Below the pieces are notes generated by a model. That model made no database searches. It was not told the DNA's origin and saw nothing but the letters and a program-made list of their open reading frames with translations. The position numbers and the translations under genes are program-made. A stretch of DNA of 35,342 nucleotides from positions 1 through 35,342 of the forward strand of contig NZ_JOEQ01000049.1 of assembly GCF_000721075.1 (NCBI RefSeq). The letters run 5' to 3'. Source of the DNA: Streptosporangium amethystogenes (GTDB lineage Bacteria; Actinomycetota; Actinomycetes; Streptosporangiales; Streptosporangiaceae). Below are positions 7,234 through 14,899 of this stretch, piece by piece. The stretch's first letter is position 1, and every line of letters begins with the position of its first letter.

Positions 7234-7253
7234 TATCCGTACCGGAACGCCCG

Positions 7254-7504
7254 GGCGCCGCCCACCTGGCGCTCACCGTCACCGCCGCCCGTGCCGGGTA
7301 CGCGTGGCCGCCGGGGGCGGGGTGCGTTTCGTCCCGCCGCCCAACGAGATCACCGCCGGGGGCGACGCGGGCGGGTTGGCCTGCTACCGGATCGCGGGCC
7401 GGTGTTCCGGCCCAGGCCGGGGGCGGAGGCCCGCGTGAGCGTGCCGTGACTTCCCGGACCCGGACGAGATCACCCTGGAGTTTGTACGGACACCGCCACG
7501 CTGA
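7254..7504 (+). pseudogene. Degenerate VOC (glyoxalase-type) gene, C-terminal remnant with frameshifts
   Basis: Three short segments in different frames line up with the second half of a VOC/glyoxalase protein. They are GAAHLALTVTAARAGYAW (from 7254), then GGVRFVPPPNEITAGGDAGG (from 7316), then FPDPDEITLEFVRT ending in TGA at 7502-7504. The last segment matches the family's usual DPDGNxITLEF ending with the Gly-Asn pair lost. No start codon, N-terminal half or continuous frame exists, so this is a dead gene. It explains the otherwise empty stretch between dctA and the amidohydrolase. Confidence 0.6.
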
Positions 7505-7527
7505 CGAACTCCCAGGATCCAGCGGTT

Positions 7528-7575
7528 TTGACACCCCTGCTGGAGCGTTCTAGTTTTGCGAACTCAAACGATTGA
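7528..7575 (+). promoter_or_regulatory. Promoter and possible operator of the amidohydrolase gene
   Basis: TTGACA (7528-7533) and TAGTTT (7551-7556) are separated by exactly 17 bases, one of the best sigma-70-like promoters in the window. The start region carries the inverted elements AGTT-TTGCG-AACT (7552-7564) inside GTTT...AAAC (7553-7569), a possible repressor site. AAGGAG precedes the gene. Confidence 0.55.
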
Positions 7576-7592
7576 TCGAGAAGGAGCGGCGG

Positions 7593-8438
7593 ATGGCCGT
7601 CATCGATGCCCATCAGCACTTCTGGAACCTGGAGACGGGTTCCTATTCCTGGTTGACGCCGGAGGCGGGGCCGATCTACCGCACCTTCGCCCCCGAAGAG
7701 CTCCTCGGGCAGCTCGCCGCCGCAGGTGTGGAGCGGACCGTGCTGGTCCAGGCCGCCGATACCTACGCCGACACCGACGCGATGCTGGCGCGGGCGGACG
7801 CCCACGACTTCATCGCCGCCGTGGTGGGCTGGGTCCCGCTGAACCGGCCGGCCGAGGCCGCCGAGGCACTGGAGCGCTATGGGCGGCACCCGAGATTCGC
7901 CGGGGTCAGGCATCTCATCCACGACGATCCCGACCCCGACTGGGTGATCCAGGACTCGGTGGTCGAGGGGCTGGGCCTCCTCGCGGCGGCGGGGCTGCCG
8001 TTCGACGTGGTCGCGGTGCTCCCCAGGCACCTGGAGCACGTACCGGTCCTCGCCGAGCGTGTCCCCGGGCTGCGGCTGGTCATCGACCACCTGGCCAAGC
8101 CGCCGATCAGGGAGCAGGGTTGGGAGCCGTGGGCGTCGCTGATCGCCCGAGCCGCCGAGCATCCCAACGTGTACGCCAAGGTGTCCGGCCTCAACACCGC
8201 CGCCGCCGAGACCTGGACCGCCGAGGACCTCCGCCCCTACGTCGACCACGCGATCGAGGTGTTCGGTCCCGACCGGTTGATGTTCGGCAGTGACTGGCCG
8301 GTGGCCACCCTCGCCGGAGACTACGCCAAGGTGTGGAGGGAGACGGGTGTGCTGCTCGCGGGCCTTGGCGAGAACGACCGCGCGGCCGTACTCGGAGGTA
8401 CGGCCGCGCGCTTCTACCGGAATGCGGGCCAGGACTGA
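7593..8438 (+). CDS. Amidohydrolase-2 family metal-dependent hydrolase (L-fuconolactonase/LigI-like)
   Basis: The start chosen is the ATG at 7593, with AAGGAGCGG just upstream; the protein is 281 residues. It opens with the metal-binding IDAHQHFWN, has GVRHLIHDDPDPDW in the middle, VIDHLAKPPI near residue 167 and LMFGSDWPVA near residue 230 with the catalytic Asp. These are the marks of the TIM-barrel amidohydrolase_2 family, in which sugar-lactone hydrolases (fuconolactonase, rhamnonolactonase) and 2-pyrone-4,6-dicarboxylate lactonase group. No sugar or aromatic pathway gene lies beside it, so the substrate stays open. It appears monocistronic, with its own promoter. Confidence 0.85.
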   Translation: MAVIDAHQHFWNLETGSYSWLTPEAGPIYRTFAPEELLGQLAAAGVERTVLVQAADTYADTDAMLARADAHDFIAAVVGWVPLNRPAEAAEALERYGRHPRFAGVRHLIHDDPDPDWVIQDSVVEGLGLLAAAGLPFDVVAVLPRHLEHVPVLAERVPGLRLVIDHLAKPPIREQGWEPWASLIARAAEHPNVYAKVSGLNTAAAETWTAEDLRPYVDHAIEVFGPDRLMFGSDWPVATLAGDYAKVWRETGVLLAGLGENDRAAVLGGTAARFYRNAGQD

Positions 8439-8502
8439 CGGCGCGACCTCGACGGCCTTCCTCGCCCTGGAGGTGAGGGGTGGCGCTCCGGGCGGGACAC
8501 GC

Positions 8503-8508
8503 TAGCGT
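8503..8508 (+). promoter_or_regulatory. -10 element for a leaderless DUF2203 transcript
   Basis: TAGCGT fits TANNNT and ends 6 bases before the GTG start at 8515, so transcription would begin at the start codon. No Shine-Dalgarno is better placed. Confidence 0.4.
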
Positions 8509-8514
8509 GCAGGG

Positions 8515-8877
8515 GTGAATGGGACCTTCACCGTAGAGGAGGCGCGGGCGCTCATGCCCGCGCTGCTGGAGCGGGCCGCCGCGTTCGTGACGATGCGGGG
8601 AGAACTGGCCGAGCTCGCGTACGAGCTCCGCAGCACCGGCACCTCGGAAGCCGGCGGGCTGGCCGAGGCGAAGGCGTACGAGGCCAGGCTGGAGGAGATC
8701 CTCGGCTGGTTCGAGGAGCGGGGCATCGAGGTCAAGGGCGTCGCGCCCTTGCTCGTCGACTTCCCCTCGGTGCTCGACGGGGTCTCGGTGCGGTTGTGCT
8801 GGCTCGAAGGAGACCGCGACCTGGCCTGGTACCACCGCGCCGAACTGGGTTTCGCCGGTCGCCGGCCCCTTCCCTGA
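8515..8877 (+). CDS. DUF2203 family protein
   Basis: The 120-residue product shows the DUF2203 pattern: FTVEEARALMPALLERA at the N-terminus, an Ala/Glu-rich helical middle, GIEVKGVAPLLVDFPSVLDGVSVRLCWLEGD around 73-102, and WYHRAELGFAGRRPLP at the end. The first 60 residues are likely to form a helical hairpin. The function is unknown; family members are soluble and widespread in actinobacteria. The GTG start is supported by a -10 box at leaderless distance. It converges on ohr. Confidence 0.85.
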   Translation: MNGTFTVEEARALMPALLERAAAFVTMRGELAELAYELRSTGTSEAGGLAEAKAYEARLEEILGWFEERGIEVKGVAPLLVDFPSVLDGVSVRLCWLEGDRDLAWYHRAELGFAGRRPLP

Positions 8878-8899
8878 TCGCGGGCCTCCTCCGGCGCGA

Positions 8900-9310
8900 T
8901 TACTCGATCACCAGGTTGACCGGGATGTTGCCGCGGGTCGCGTTGGAGTAGGGGCAGACCTGGTGGGCGGCCTCCACGAGGGCGGTGCCGGTCTCGCCGT
9001 GCAGCGCGTCGGGCAGTTCGACGCGCAGCGTCACCCCGAGCGCGAAGCCCTTGCCCTCCGGGTGGAGGCTCACCTCGGCGGTCACCGACGCCTCGGAGAC
9101 GTCGGCCTTCTCCCTCCGGCCGACCAGCTGGAGCGCGCTGGCGAAGCAGGCGGCGTAGCCGGCCGCGAACAGCTGCTCGGGATTGGTGCCCTCGCCGGAG
9201 CCGCCCATCTCCGGCGGCGGCGCGAGGGTCACGTCGAGGCGCTTGTCGGACGAGACCGCCCGGCCTTCCCTGCCGTTGGCGGTGGCGATGGCGGTGTAGA
9301 GCGTACTCAT
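8900..9310 (-). CDS. ohr: Organic hydroperoxide resistance protein Ohr
   Basis: The ATG at 9310 is chosen because GGAG lies 7 bases before it, giving 136 residues. It is an OsmC/Ohr-fold thiol peroxidase that reduces organic and lipid hydroperoxides. The two catalytic cysteines are Cys55 in GYAACFASALQ and Cys119 in AHQVCPYSNATRGN, which also carries the Ohr-specific NATRGN ending. The conserved NPEQLFAAGYAACF segment is intact. Family knowledge: Ohr is regenerated by lipoylated proteins. It is divergent from ohrR across an 80-base spacer with a clear OhrR operator, so induction by organic peroxides is expected. Confidence 0.96.
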   Translation of the reverse strand: MSTLYTAIATANGREGRAVSSDKRLDVTLAPPPEMGGSGEGTNPEQLFAAGYAACFASALQLVGRREKADVSEASVTAEVSLHPEGKGFALGVTLRVELPDALHGETGTALVEAAHQVCPYSNATRGNIPVNLVIE

Positions 9311-9334
9311 CGTGATCTCCTTTTCGATTTTGAA

Positions 9335-9360
9335 CAACTCAATTGTGTGCAATTTAGTTG
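9335..9360. promoter_or_regulatory. OhrR operator between ohr and ohrR
   Basis: This 26-base near-perfect palindrome has outer arms CAACT/AGTTG and inner arms AATTG/CAATT, with 20 of 26 positions symmetric. It lies 24 bases upstream of ohr and 30 bases upstream of ohrR, and its AT-rich composition stands out. Size, symmetry and place fit an OhrR dimer site controlling both genes. Confidence 0.8.
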
Positions 9361-9377
9361 GTAACAGTCAAGTTCGG

Positions 9378-9383
9378 TATAAT
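9378..9383 (+). promoter_or_regulatory. -10 TATAAT of a leaderless ohrR transcript
   Basis: A perfect TATAAT ends 7 bases before the GTG start at 9391, so the mRNA probably begins at or next to the start codon. The operator lies directly upstream over the -35 region (TAGTTG at 9355-9360, 17-base spacer). Confidence 0.6.
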
Positions 9384-9390
9384 CAGGATC

Positions 9391-9822
9391 GTGAAGATCT
9401 CCGTCGAGAACCTCGTCTGTTTCGACGTGCACGCGGCCTCGCGGGCGCTGGACACGGTCTACCGCAGGGTGCTGCGCGAGCTGGGTCTCACCTACCCGCA
9501 GTACCTGGTGATGATGGTGCTCTGGGAGCGCGGGCCGGTGACGGTCAAGGAGCTCGGTCTCACGCTGCGGCTCGACTCGGGCACCCTGTCGCCGCTGCTG
9601 AAGAGGCTGGAGGCGGCGGGCCTGGTGGGCCGCGAGCGCGACGTCTCCGACGAGCGCTCCGTGCTGGTGCGGCCCACGCCCGAGGGCGTCGAGCTGGGGG
9701 AGCGGGCGTGCGACGTTCCCGGCCAGATCTTCGAGGCCGCCGGGCTCGCGCCCTCGGAGGCCCTCGACCTGCAGCGGACCCTGCGCCGGGTCATCGCCTC
9801 CCTCGACGAGTCGTCACGATGA
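9391..9822 (+). CDS. ohrR: MarR-family peroxide-sensing repressor OhrR
   Basis: The GTG at 9391 gives 143 residues. An in-frame upstream start would run through the promoter and is rejected. The winged helix reads LTYPQYLVMMVLWERGP, TVKELGLTLRLDSGTLSPLLKRLEAAGLV, and a wing with RDVSDERSVLV. Cys10 (NLVCFDVHAASR) is the sensing cysteine. A second Cys at 107 (RACDVP) makes it a possible two-Cys OhrR that locks by an intersubunit disulfide. It is divergent from ohr with the operator between them, and its stop overlaps the ATG of the next gene by 4 bases. Confidence 0.93.
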   Translation: MKISVENLVCFDVHAASRALDTVYRRVLRELGLTYPQYLVMMVLWERGPVTVKELGLTLRLDSGTLSPLLKRLEAAGLVGRERDVSDERSVLVRPTPEGVELGERACDVPGQIFEAAGLAPSEALDLQRTLRRVIASLDESSR

Positions 9823-10181
9823 TCGCCGCCGACGACGTGCGCCGCGTCGCCATGGCGTTGCCCAGGACCGAGGAGAGGATCGTCAGGGACCGGGTGACGT
9901 TCCGGGTGGGCCGGATCGTCTACGCCGCGATCTCGCCCGACGAGACCTCGATGGGATTCGCCTTCCCCAAGGAGGAGCGGGCCGCGCTGATCGCGTCCGC
10001 GCCGGAGACGTTCCAGCTGCCCCGGCCCTCCGACGAGCGTTACAACTGGGTGCGGGTCCGGCTCGCGGCGATCGACGCGACCGAGCTGCGCGAGCTGGTC
10101 GAGGACGCCTGGCGGATGGTCGCGCCCAAGCGGGTCGTGGCCGCCCACTTCGGGGAGCCGGTGGTCAGGAGGTCCCGCTGA
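9819..10181 (+). CDS. MmcQ/YjbR family protein
   Basis: The ATG at 9819 overlaps the ohrR stop (ATGA), so the two are translationally coupled. The 120 residues show the YjbR/MmcQ pattern: DDVRRVAMALPRTEER at the start, VTFRVGRIVYAAISPDETSMGFAFPKEERAALI in the middle, and a C-terminal helix ELVEDAWRMVAPKRVVAAH. The fold is CyaY-like and often called DNA-binding, though the function is unproven. Co-expression with OhrR is suggestive, but the same coupling may be accidental. The last 17 bases overlap the end of the convergent serine hydrolase gene. Confidence 0.85.
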   Translation: MIAADDVRRVAMALPRTEERIVRDRVTFRVGRIVYAAISPDETSMGFAFPKEERAALIASAPETFQLPRPSDERYNWVRVRLAAIDATELRELVEDAWRMVAPKRVVAAHFGEPVVRRSR

Positions 10182-11094
10182 GATGGACCTCCCGGGCCAG
10201 CTTCGTCGTCTGGCCGGTGGAGCGCTGCCAGGTGGCTCCGGCGGGGTGGGCGGTCAGCAGGACCATGATCCAGCGCTCCCCGGGGCCGACGAGGCCGGTG
10301 CTGTGCAGTACCGGACGGCCCAGGTCGGGTACGGGACCGGCCCCGGCGGGTGCCGTCGCGGTGACCCCGCTCGGTGCGGTGGCGCCCAGGGCCACCGGAG
10401 CCGGAGAGGCGGAGGTGAGGGCGGCGGAGGCGGTGCTGGCGGCGGGAGAGGTCGCCGGGCGGCAGCGGACCGGGGGGGTGGAGCCATAACCCGACCAGCC
10501 CTGCTTGACCGCCCACGGCCCGCGCACCCCGCGGGGGATGCCGAAGTACTGGTCGAAGCCGTCGGAGCCGCACTGCCCGGCTCTGCGCAGGTGGCCCAGG
10601 ATCAGACCGCTGACCTTGGGGTCGGCCCGGTCGAGCAGGTAGCGGTAGGTCTTGACGACGTCCATCGCGCTGAGCGAGGTGTAGCCCCAGAAGCCCGGTT
10701 TGTCGGCTGGCGGGGGAGCGGTGTCGGTGAGTTGCAGCTTGCGCGCCATCCGCTGGATGATCCTTCCCTGACCGCCCCTGCTCCAGAAGGAGGTCGCGGC
10801 GGCGTCGTCGCTGACCCGCAGCATGACCTTGAGCAGCGCCAGGTCCTTCTTGGAGACGCCGCTGTCCGACTCCAGACGGTCGATCGCGATGAGGATCTTC
10901 ACCACCGACGCCGACCGGAACCTCCGGTGCGCGTTGCGGTACTCGGTCACCTTCGCGGTCTGCCGGTCGAAGACCACGTAACCGGCGGTCACCCCGGCCG
11001 GGACATGTGGCTTGCCGGGGGCGGTGGCCGAGGCCGGAGTGGTGGCCGCCAGGAGGGGGAGGGCGGTCGCGAGGACCGTCAGCAAACGCGTCAC
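10165..11094 (-). CDS. Secreted class-A beta-lactamase-like serine hydrolase
   Basis: The GTG at 11094 begins a Sec signal peptide (VTRLLTVLATALPLLAATTPASA) and a 309-residue protein. The frame is open far upstream, but that sequence is non-coding in character. The acyl-enzyme motifs are SVVK (SxxK) near residue 64, SDDAAA (SDN loop) near residue 92, and KQGWSG (KTG-like) near residue 190. The family includes class A beta-lactamases, DD-peptidases and cell-wall-associated hydrolases. An Ala/Ser/Thr/Pro-rich stretch of some 60 residues (about 200-260) interrupts the fold before the last strands (HSTGLVGPGERWIMVLLT). True penicillinase activity cannot be claimed; the usual E166 motif is not obvious. 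Confidence 0.8.
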   Translation of the reverse strand: MTRLLTVLATALPLLAATTPASATAPGKPHVPAGVTAGYVVFDRQTAKVTEYRNAHRRFRSASVVKILIAIDRLESDSGVSKKDLALLKVMLRVSDDAAATSFWSRGGQGRIIQRMARKLQLTDTAPPPADKPGFWGYTSLSAMDVVKTYRYLLDRADPKVSGLILGHLRRAGQCGSDGFDQYFGIPRGVRGPWAVKQGWSGYGSTPPVRCRPATSPAASTASAALTSASPAPVALGATAPSGVTATAPAGAGPVPDLGRPVLHSTGLVGPGERWIMVLLTAHPAGATWQRSTGQTTKLAREVHLSGTS

Positions 11095-11245
11095 GGGACA
11101 GATGCCTACCAGATCCCGGCGTCGGCGGCAGGAAGACGACCCCTCGGAGGGATCGCTCCGGGGCGTTCCGCGAAGGTCCGCGCCATGGAGATGCCCCCGT
11201 AAGTGTGCCTCGGGACACGCCGGGCCTGCCGGTCGATCTCTCGCA

Positions 11246-11300
11246 ATATAACCAACTAAACATGTAGAGATTACGGGTTTTAATGTTACTGTCGTTATAT
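11246..11300 (+). promoter_or_regulatory. AT-rich control region of the four-monooxygenase operon
   Basis: This AT-rich stretch in GC-rich DNA carries an inverted repeat ATATAAC (11246-11252)/GTTATAT (11294-11300). The right arm overlaps the start codon of the first monooxygenase. TACTGT (11287-11292) fits a -10 box with transcription starting at the ATG at 11299, and there is no ribosome-binding site, so a leaderless mRNA is likely. The arms could be sites for a sulfur-responsive repressor or activator, which is inferred. Confidence 0.4.
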
Positions 11301-12507
11301 GTCGGCAGTTCCCCTGCATCTCGCCGTCGCTCTCGACGGCGCCGGATGGCACCCCGCGGCCTGGCGTGATCCCGCCGCCTCCCCGAAAGCCCTGTTCACC
11401 GCCGCCTACTGGGCCCAACTGGTGGCCGAAGCCGAGCACGGCCTGCTCGACTTCGTCACCATCGAGGACTCCCTCGCCCTGCAGACCACACTTCTGGACG
11501 GCCACGACGGCCGTGCCGACCAGGTGCGCGGCCGGCTCGACGCCGTCCTGGTGGCCTCCACGATCGCCCCCCTGACCAGCCGGATCGGGCTGGTGCCCAC
11601 GGCGACCACCACGCACACCGAGCCCTTCCACGTCGCGAGCTCCATCGCGACCCTCGACTACGTCAGCACCGGGCGGGCCGGATGGCGCGCCCAGATCTCC
11701 GGGCGCCGCACCGAGGCGGCCCACTTCGGCCGCCGGGAGGTACCCGAGCTCCGTCCCGAGAACCTCGGTGACCTCGACAAGGCGGGCGTCGTGCGGGAGC
11801 TGTTCGCCGACGCGGCCGACGCCGTCGAGGTCGTGCGGCGCCTCTGGGACAGCTGGGAGGACGACGCGGTCATCCGCGATGTGGCCACCGGCCGGTTCGT
11901 CGACCGGGACCGACTCCACTACGTCGACTTCGAGGGGACGAGCTTCACGGTCAAGGGGCCCTCCATCGTGCCGAGGCCGCCCCAGGGACAGCCGCTGGTC
12001 ACCGCGCTGGCCCACTCCCGGCTCCCGTACGAGTTCGCCGCGCGTGGCGCCGACGTCGTCTACATCACGCCACACGACAGTGAGCAGGCGCGGGCCATCG
12101 TGCGCGAGGTGCGTGAGATCTCCGGGCAGGTGCGCGATCCGGCCGCGGAGGAGCTGAGGATTTTCGCCGACCTCGTGGTCCTCCTCGACGACGACGCGAA
12201 GGGCGCCCGCGAACGCAGGGCACGGCTCGACGAGATCGACGGCGCCACGTACACCTCCGACGCCGCGATCTTCACGGGTACCCCGGGAGAGCTCGCCGAC
12301 CTGCTCCTGGAGTGGCGCGCGGCCGGGCTGCAAGGGTTCCGGCTCCGGCCCGCCGTGCTGCCGACCGACCTGACCGCGATCACCCGCGGCCTGGTGCCCG
12401 AGTTGCGCGGCCGCGGCGCCTTCCGCCGGGCGTACCAGGCCGGCACGCTCCGCGGCCACCTCCACCTGCCCCGACCCGCCAGCCGCTACGCAGGGAGCCG
12501 ACGATGA
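11299..12507 (+). CDS. Luciferase-like (LLM) flavin-dependent monooxygenase, NtaA/SnaA-related
   Basis: The 402-residue protein has the bacterial-luciferase TIM barrel: LVAEAEHGLLDFVTIED near residue 36, TSRIGLVPTATTTHTEPFHVASSIATLDYVSTGRAGWRAQIS (94-134), which is the FMN-binding core, and the C-terminal TPGELADLLLEW. The SxGRAGW motif and the insertion after LWDSWEDD place it near the NtaA/SnaA/DszA branch, whose members use FMNH2 and O2 to cleave C-N or C-S bonds. It is the first of four LLM genes in a tight operon, and its TGA overlaps the ATG of the next (ATGA). The exact substrate is unknown; an organosulfur compound is the contextual guess. Confidence 0.88.
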   Translation: MSAVPLHLAVALDGAGWHPAAWRDPAASPKALFTAAYWAQLVAEAEHGLLDFVTIEDSLALQTTLLDGHDGRADQVRGRLDAVLVASTIAPLTSRIGLVPTATTTHTEPFHVASSIATLDYVSTGRAGWRAQISGRRTEAAHFGRREVPELRPENLGDLDKAGVVRELFADAADAVEVVRRLWDSWEDDAVIRDVATGRFVDRDRLHYVDFEGTSFTVKGPSIVPRPPQGQPLVTALAHSRLPYEFAARGADVVYITPHDSEQARAIVREVREISGQVRDPAAEELRIFADLVVLLDDDAKGARERRARLDEIDGATYTSDAAIFTGTPGELADLLLEWRAAGLQGFRLRPAVLPTDLTAITRGLVPELRGRGAFRRAYQAGTLRGHLHLPRPASRYAGSRR

Positions 12508-13829
12508 AGCAGGTCATCCTCGCCGCCCACTTCCCGGGCGTGAACAACCACACGGTCTGGAGCGATCCGGCCTCGGGCAGTCAGATCGACTTCGCCTCCT
12601 TCGTCCACCTGGCGCGGACCGCCGAGCGCGGCAGGTTCGACTTCTTCTTCCTGGCCGACGGGCAGCGGCTGCGCGAGCAGCGCGGCAGGATCCACGACCT
12701 CGACGTGGTCGGCCGGCCCGACTCGCTCACCGTGCTCTCCGGGCTGGCCGCGGTCACCGACCACCTGGGCCTGGCCGGGACCGTCAACGCCACCTTCAAC
12801 GAGCCGTACGAGCTCGCCCGCAGGCTCGCCACCCTCGACCACCTGTCCGGCGGCCGGGCCGGGTGGAACGTCGTCACCTCCTCCGACGCGTTCACCGGGG
12901 AGAACTTCCGCAGGGGCGGCTTCCTGGAGCACTCGCAACGCTACGAGCGGGCCGAGGAGTTCGTCCGGACGGTTCGCGAGCTCTGGGACTCCTGGGCCAC
13001 AGGCGACCTCGTCGCGGACCCGGCGACGGCCACGTTCGCCAGGCGGGAGGCGGGGAAGTTCGCCCACCGGGGCACCCACTTCGACATCGGCGGTCACTTC
13101 ACCGTGCCGCGCAGCCCGCAGGGTCGCCCGCTGACCATCCAGGCCGGAGACTCCGAGGGCGGCAGGGCCTTCGCGGCGGCCACCGCCGACGCCGTCTTCT
13201 CCCGGCACAGCAGGCTCGAAGAGGGGAAGGTCTTCTACCGCGACGTCAAGTCGAGGCTGGCCGCGCACGGCAGGTCTCCCGACTCGCTGAAGATCCTTCC
13301 CGGTGTCACGTTCGCGCTCGGTGACACCGACGCCGAGGCCCAGGAGAACGCCGACCACATCCGCCGCCAGCAGGTCAGCCCGCAGACCGCGATCCTGCTG
13401 CTCGAACAGCTGTGGAACCGCGACCTGTCGGCCTACGACCCCGAGGGCCCGCTGCCCGAGATCGACCCGGACGTCTCGGAAGACTCGATCATCAAGGGCC
13501 GGACCAGGATGTCCAGGGACCCGCTCGAAACCGCGGCGGAGTGGCGGGCCCTGGCGGAGTCCAAACGGCTCGGCATCCGCGACCTGATCATCGAGGTGAC
13601 CGGCAGGCAGTCCTTCATCGGCTCGCCCTCGCGCGTCGCCGAGGAGATCAACGAATTCGTGCAGGGCGACGCCGCAGACGGCTTCATCCTGGTGCCGCAC
13701 CTCACCCCCGGGGGCCTGGACGACTTCGTCGACAGGGTCGTCCCGCTGCTGCAGGAGCGCGGAGTCCTCCGCGCCGAGTACGAGACCACCACGCTACGCG
13801 GCCACCTGGGGCTGGAGGAGCACCGTTGA
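12504..13829 (+). CDS. NtaA/SnaA/DszA-type FMNH2-dependent monooxygenase
   Basis: The ATG at 12504, behind GGGAG, gives 441 residues, the normal size for this branch. Features are HFPGVNNHTVWSDP at the N-terminus, DFFFLADGQRLRE near 50, the long FMN barrel segment with HLSGGRAGWNVVTSSDAF (113-130), and RYERAEEFVRTVRELWDSW. The QAGDSEGGRAFAAATADAVFSRH block (about 213-235) is characteristic of the nitrilotriacetate/dibenzothiophene-sulfone monooxygenase group (NtaA, DszA). It is coupled by 4-base overlaps to the genes on both sides. DszA-like enzymes open sulfone rings with reduced flavin supplied by a separate reductase, which is missing here. Confidence 0.92.
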   Translation: MKQVILAAHFPGVNNHTVWSDPASGSQIDFASFVHLARTAERGRFDFFFLADGQRLREQRGRIHDLDVVGRPDSLTVLSGLAAVTDHLGLAGTVNATFNEPYELARRLATLDHLSGGRAGWNVVTSSDAFTGENFRRGGFLEHSQRYERAEEFVRTVRELWDSWATGDLVADPATATFARREAGKFAHRGTHFDIGGHFTVPRSPQGRPLTIQAGDSEGGRAFAAATADAVFSRHSRLEEGKVFYRDVKSRLAAHGRSPDSLKILPGVTFALGDTDAEAQENADHIRRQQVSPQTAILLLEQLWNRDLSAYDPEGPLPEIDPDVSEDSIIKGRTRMSRDPLETAAEWRALAESKRLGIRDLIIEVTGRQSFIGSPSRVAEEINEFVQGDAADGFILVPHLTPGGLDDFVDRVVPLLQERGVLRAEYETTTLRGHLGLEEHR

Positions 13830-14899
13830 AATTCCTTGCCATCACCCTCATCGTCCACGGCCCCAACCCCATCACCGGTGAGCTCAAGTCGACCAACGCG
13901 CGCCTGCGCGAGGTGGTCGAGAACGCGGTGCTGGCCGAGGAACTCGGTTTTGACGGCTTCGGCGTCGGGGAGCGGCACGAGCGCCCGTTCATCTCCTCCT
14001 CCCCGCCGGTCGTGCTCAGCCACATCGCGGCGAAGACGTCGACGATCAAACTGTTCACCGCGGTCACCACGCTGAGCCTGCTGGATCCGGTACGGGCCTA
14101 CGAGGACTACGCCACCCTCGACCACCTCTCCGACGGCCGCCTGGAGCTCATCATCGGCAAGGGCAACGGCGCCGCGCAGGCCCAGATCTTCCACGTGACC
14201 GGCGAGGACCAGTGGGAGCGCAACCGGGAGGGCTACGAGCTGTTCCGCCGCCTGTGGCGGGAGGACAGGGTGACCTGGTCCGGTAAGTTCAGGCCTGCCC
14301 TGACCGACGCCGAGACCTGGCCGCGCCCGCTGCAGCGGCCCATCCGCGTCTGGCACGGCAGCGCCACCAGCAAGGAGTCGGTGGACCTCGCCGCCCGGTA
14401 CGGAGACCCGCTGTTCTCCGCCAACGTCAGCAACCCGGTCGAGCCGTACGCCGAGCTGGTCCGCCACTACCGGGAACGCTGGGAGTTCCACGGCCACGAC
14501 CCCGCCGACGCGCTGGTGGGCGCGGGCACCGCCGGGTACTACGCGGCCAGGAACTCCCAGGACGCGATCGAGACCTACCGGCCGATCTTCAACGCCAGGC
14601 TGGAGCTGTTCAAGAAGGTCGGGGTGGACCCGGTCTTCCACACCCTGGAGGACGCGATCGAGCGCGGCTCGATCCTGGTCGGCAGCCCGCAGCAGATCAT
14701 CGACAAGGTGCACCGCTACCACGAGCGGCTCGGGCACGAGGTCATGCACCTGCACGCGGACGCGGACGGCCTCACCGACAAGCAGCACCGGACGGCACTG
14801 GAACTCTTCCAGAGCGACATCGCCCCGGTGCTGCGCGCGGAGATCCCCAGCAGAGCGTTCCCCCGGCACGAGAGCGCGCGGGACGGGGGGCGCTCGTGA
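13826..14899 (+). CDS. LLM-class flavin-dependent monooxygenase
   Basis: The start is a TTG at 13826, supported by GGAGGAG 6 bases upstream and by the TTGA overlap with the preceding stop. The product has 357 residues. It contains AVLAEELGFDGFGVGERHERPFISSSPPVVLSHIAAKT (32-69), the luciferase-like barrel, and YATLDHLSDGRLELIIGKGNG near 99. The C-terminal ILVGSPQQIIDKVHRYHERLG is the usual end of the barrel. The family is clear; the substrate is not. It may oxidise a sulfonate or sulfone, or the aldehyde-forming step of such a pathway. Its GTGA overlap with the next gene continues the coupled chain. Confidence 0.9.
   Translation: MKFLAITLIVHGPNPITGELKSTNARLREVVENAVLAEELGFDGFGVGERHERPFISSSPPVVLSHIAAKTSTIKLFTAVTTLSLLDPVRAYEDYATLDHLSDGRLELIIGKGNGAAQAQIFHVTGEDQWERNREGYELFRRLWREDRVTWSGKFRPALTDAETWPRPLQRPIRVWHGSATSKESVDLAARYGDPLFSANVSNPVEPYAELVRHYRERWEFHGHDPADALVGAGTAGYYAARNSQDAIETYRPIFNARLELFKKVGVDPVFHTLEDAIERGSILVGSPQQIIDKVHRYHERLGHEVMHLHADADGLTDKQHRTALELFQSDIAPVLRAEIPSRAFPRHESARDGGRS

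Noticed and set aside
11262..11267. ATG-TAG minimal ORF in the leader of the monooxygenase operon, considered as an attenuator
   Set aside because: No ribosome-binding site or attenuator stem; the mapped-by-eye promoter would start transcription downstream of it.
10165..12465. Very long minus-strand open frame (766 codons)
   Set aside because: Only its last 309 codons form a protein (the serine hydrolase). The rest is the antisense shadow of the first monooxygenase gene plus its promoter, with Arg/Gly/Pro/Val-rich composition.
12312..13829. Longer N-terminus for the DszA-like gene
   Set aside because: The upstream part reads noise inside the previous gene; the ATG at 12504 has a ribosome-binding site and family-standard length.
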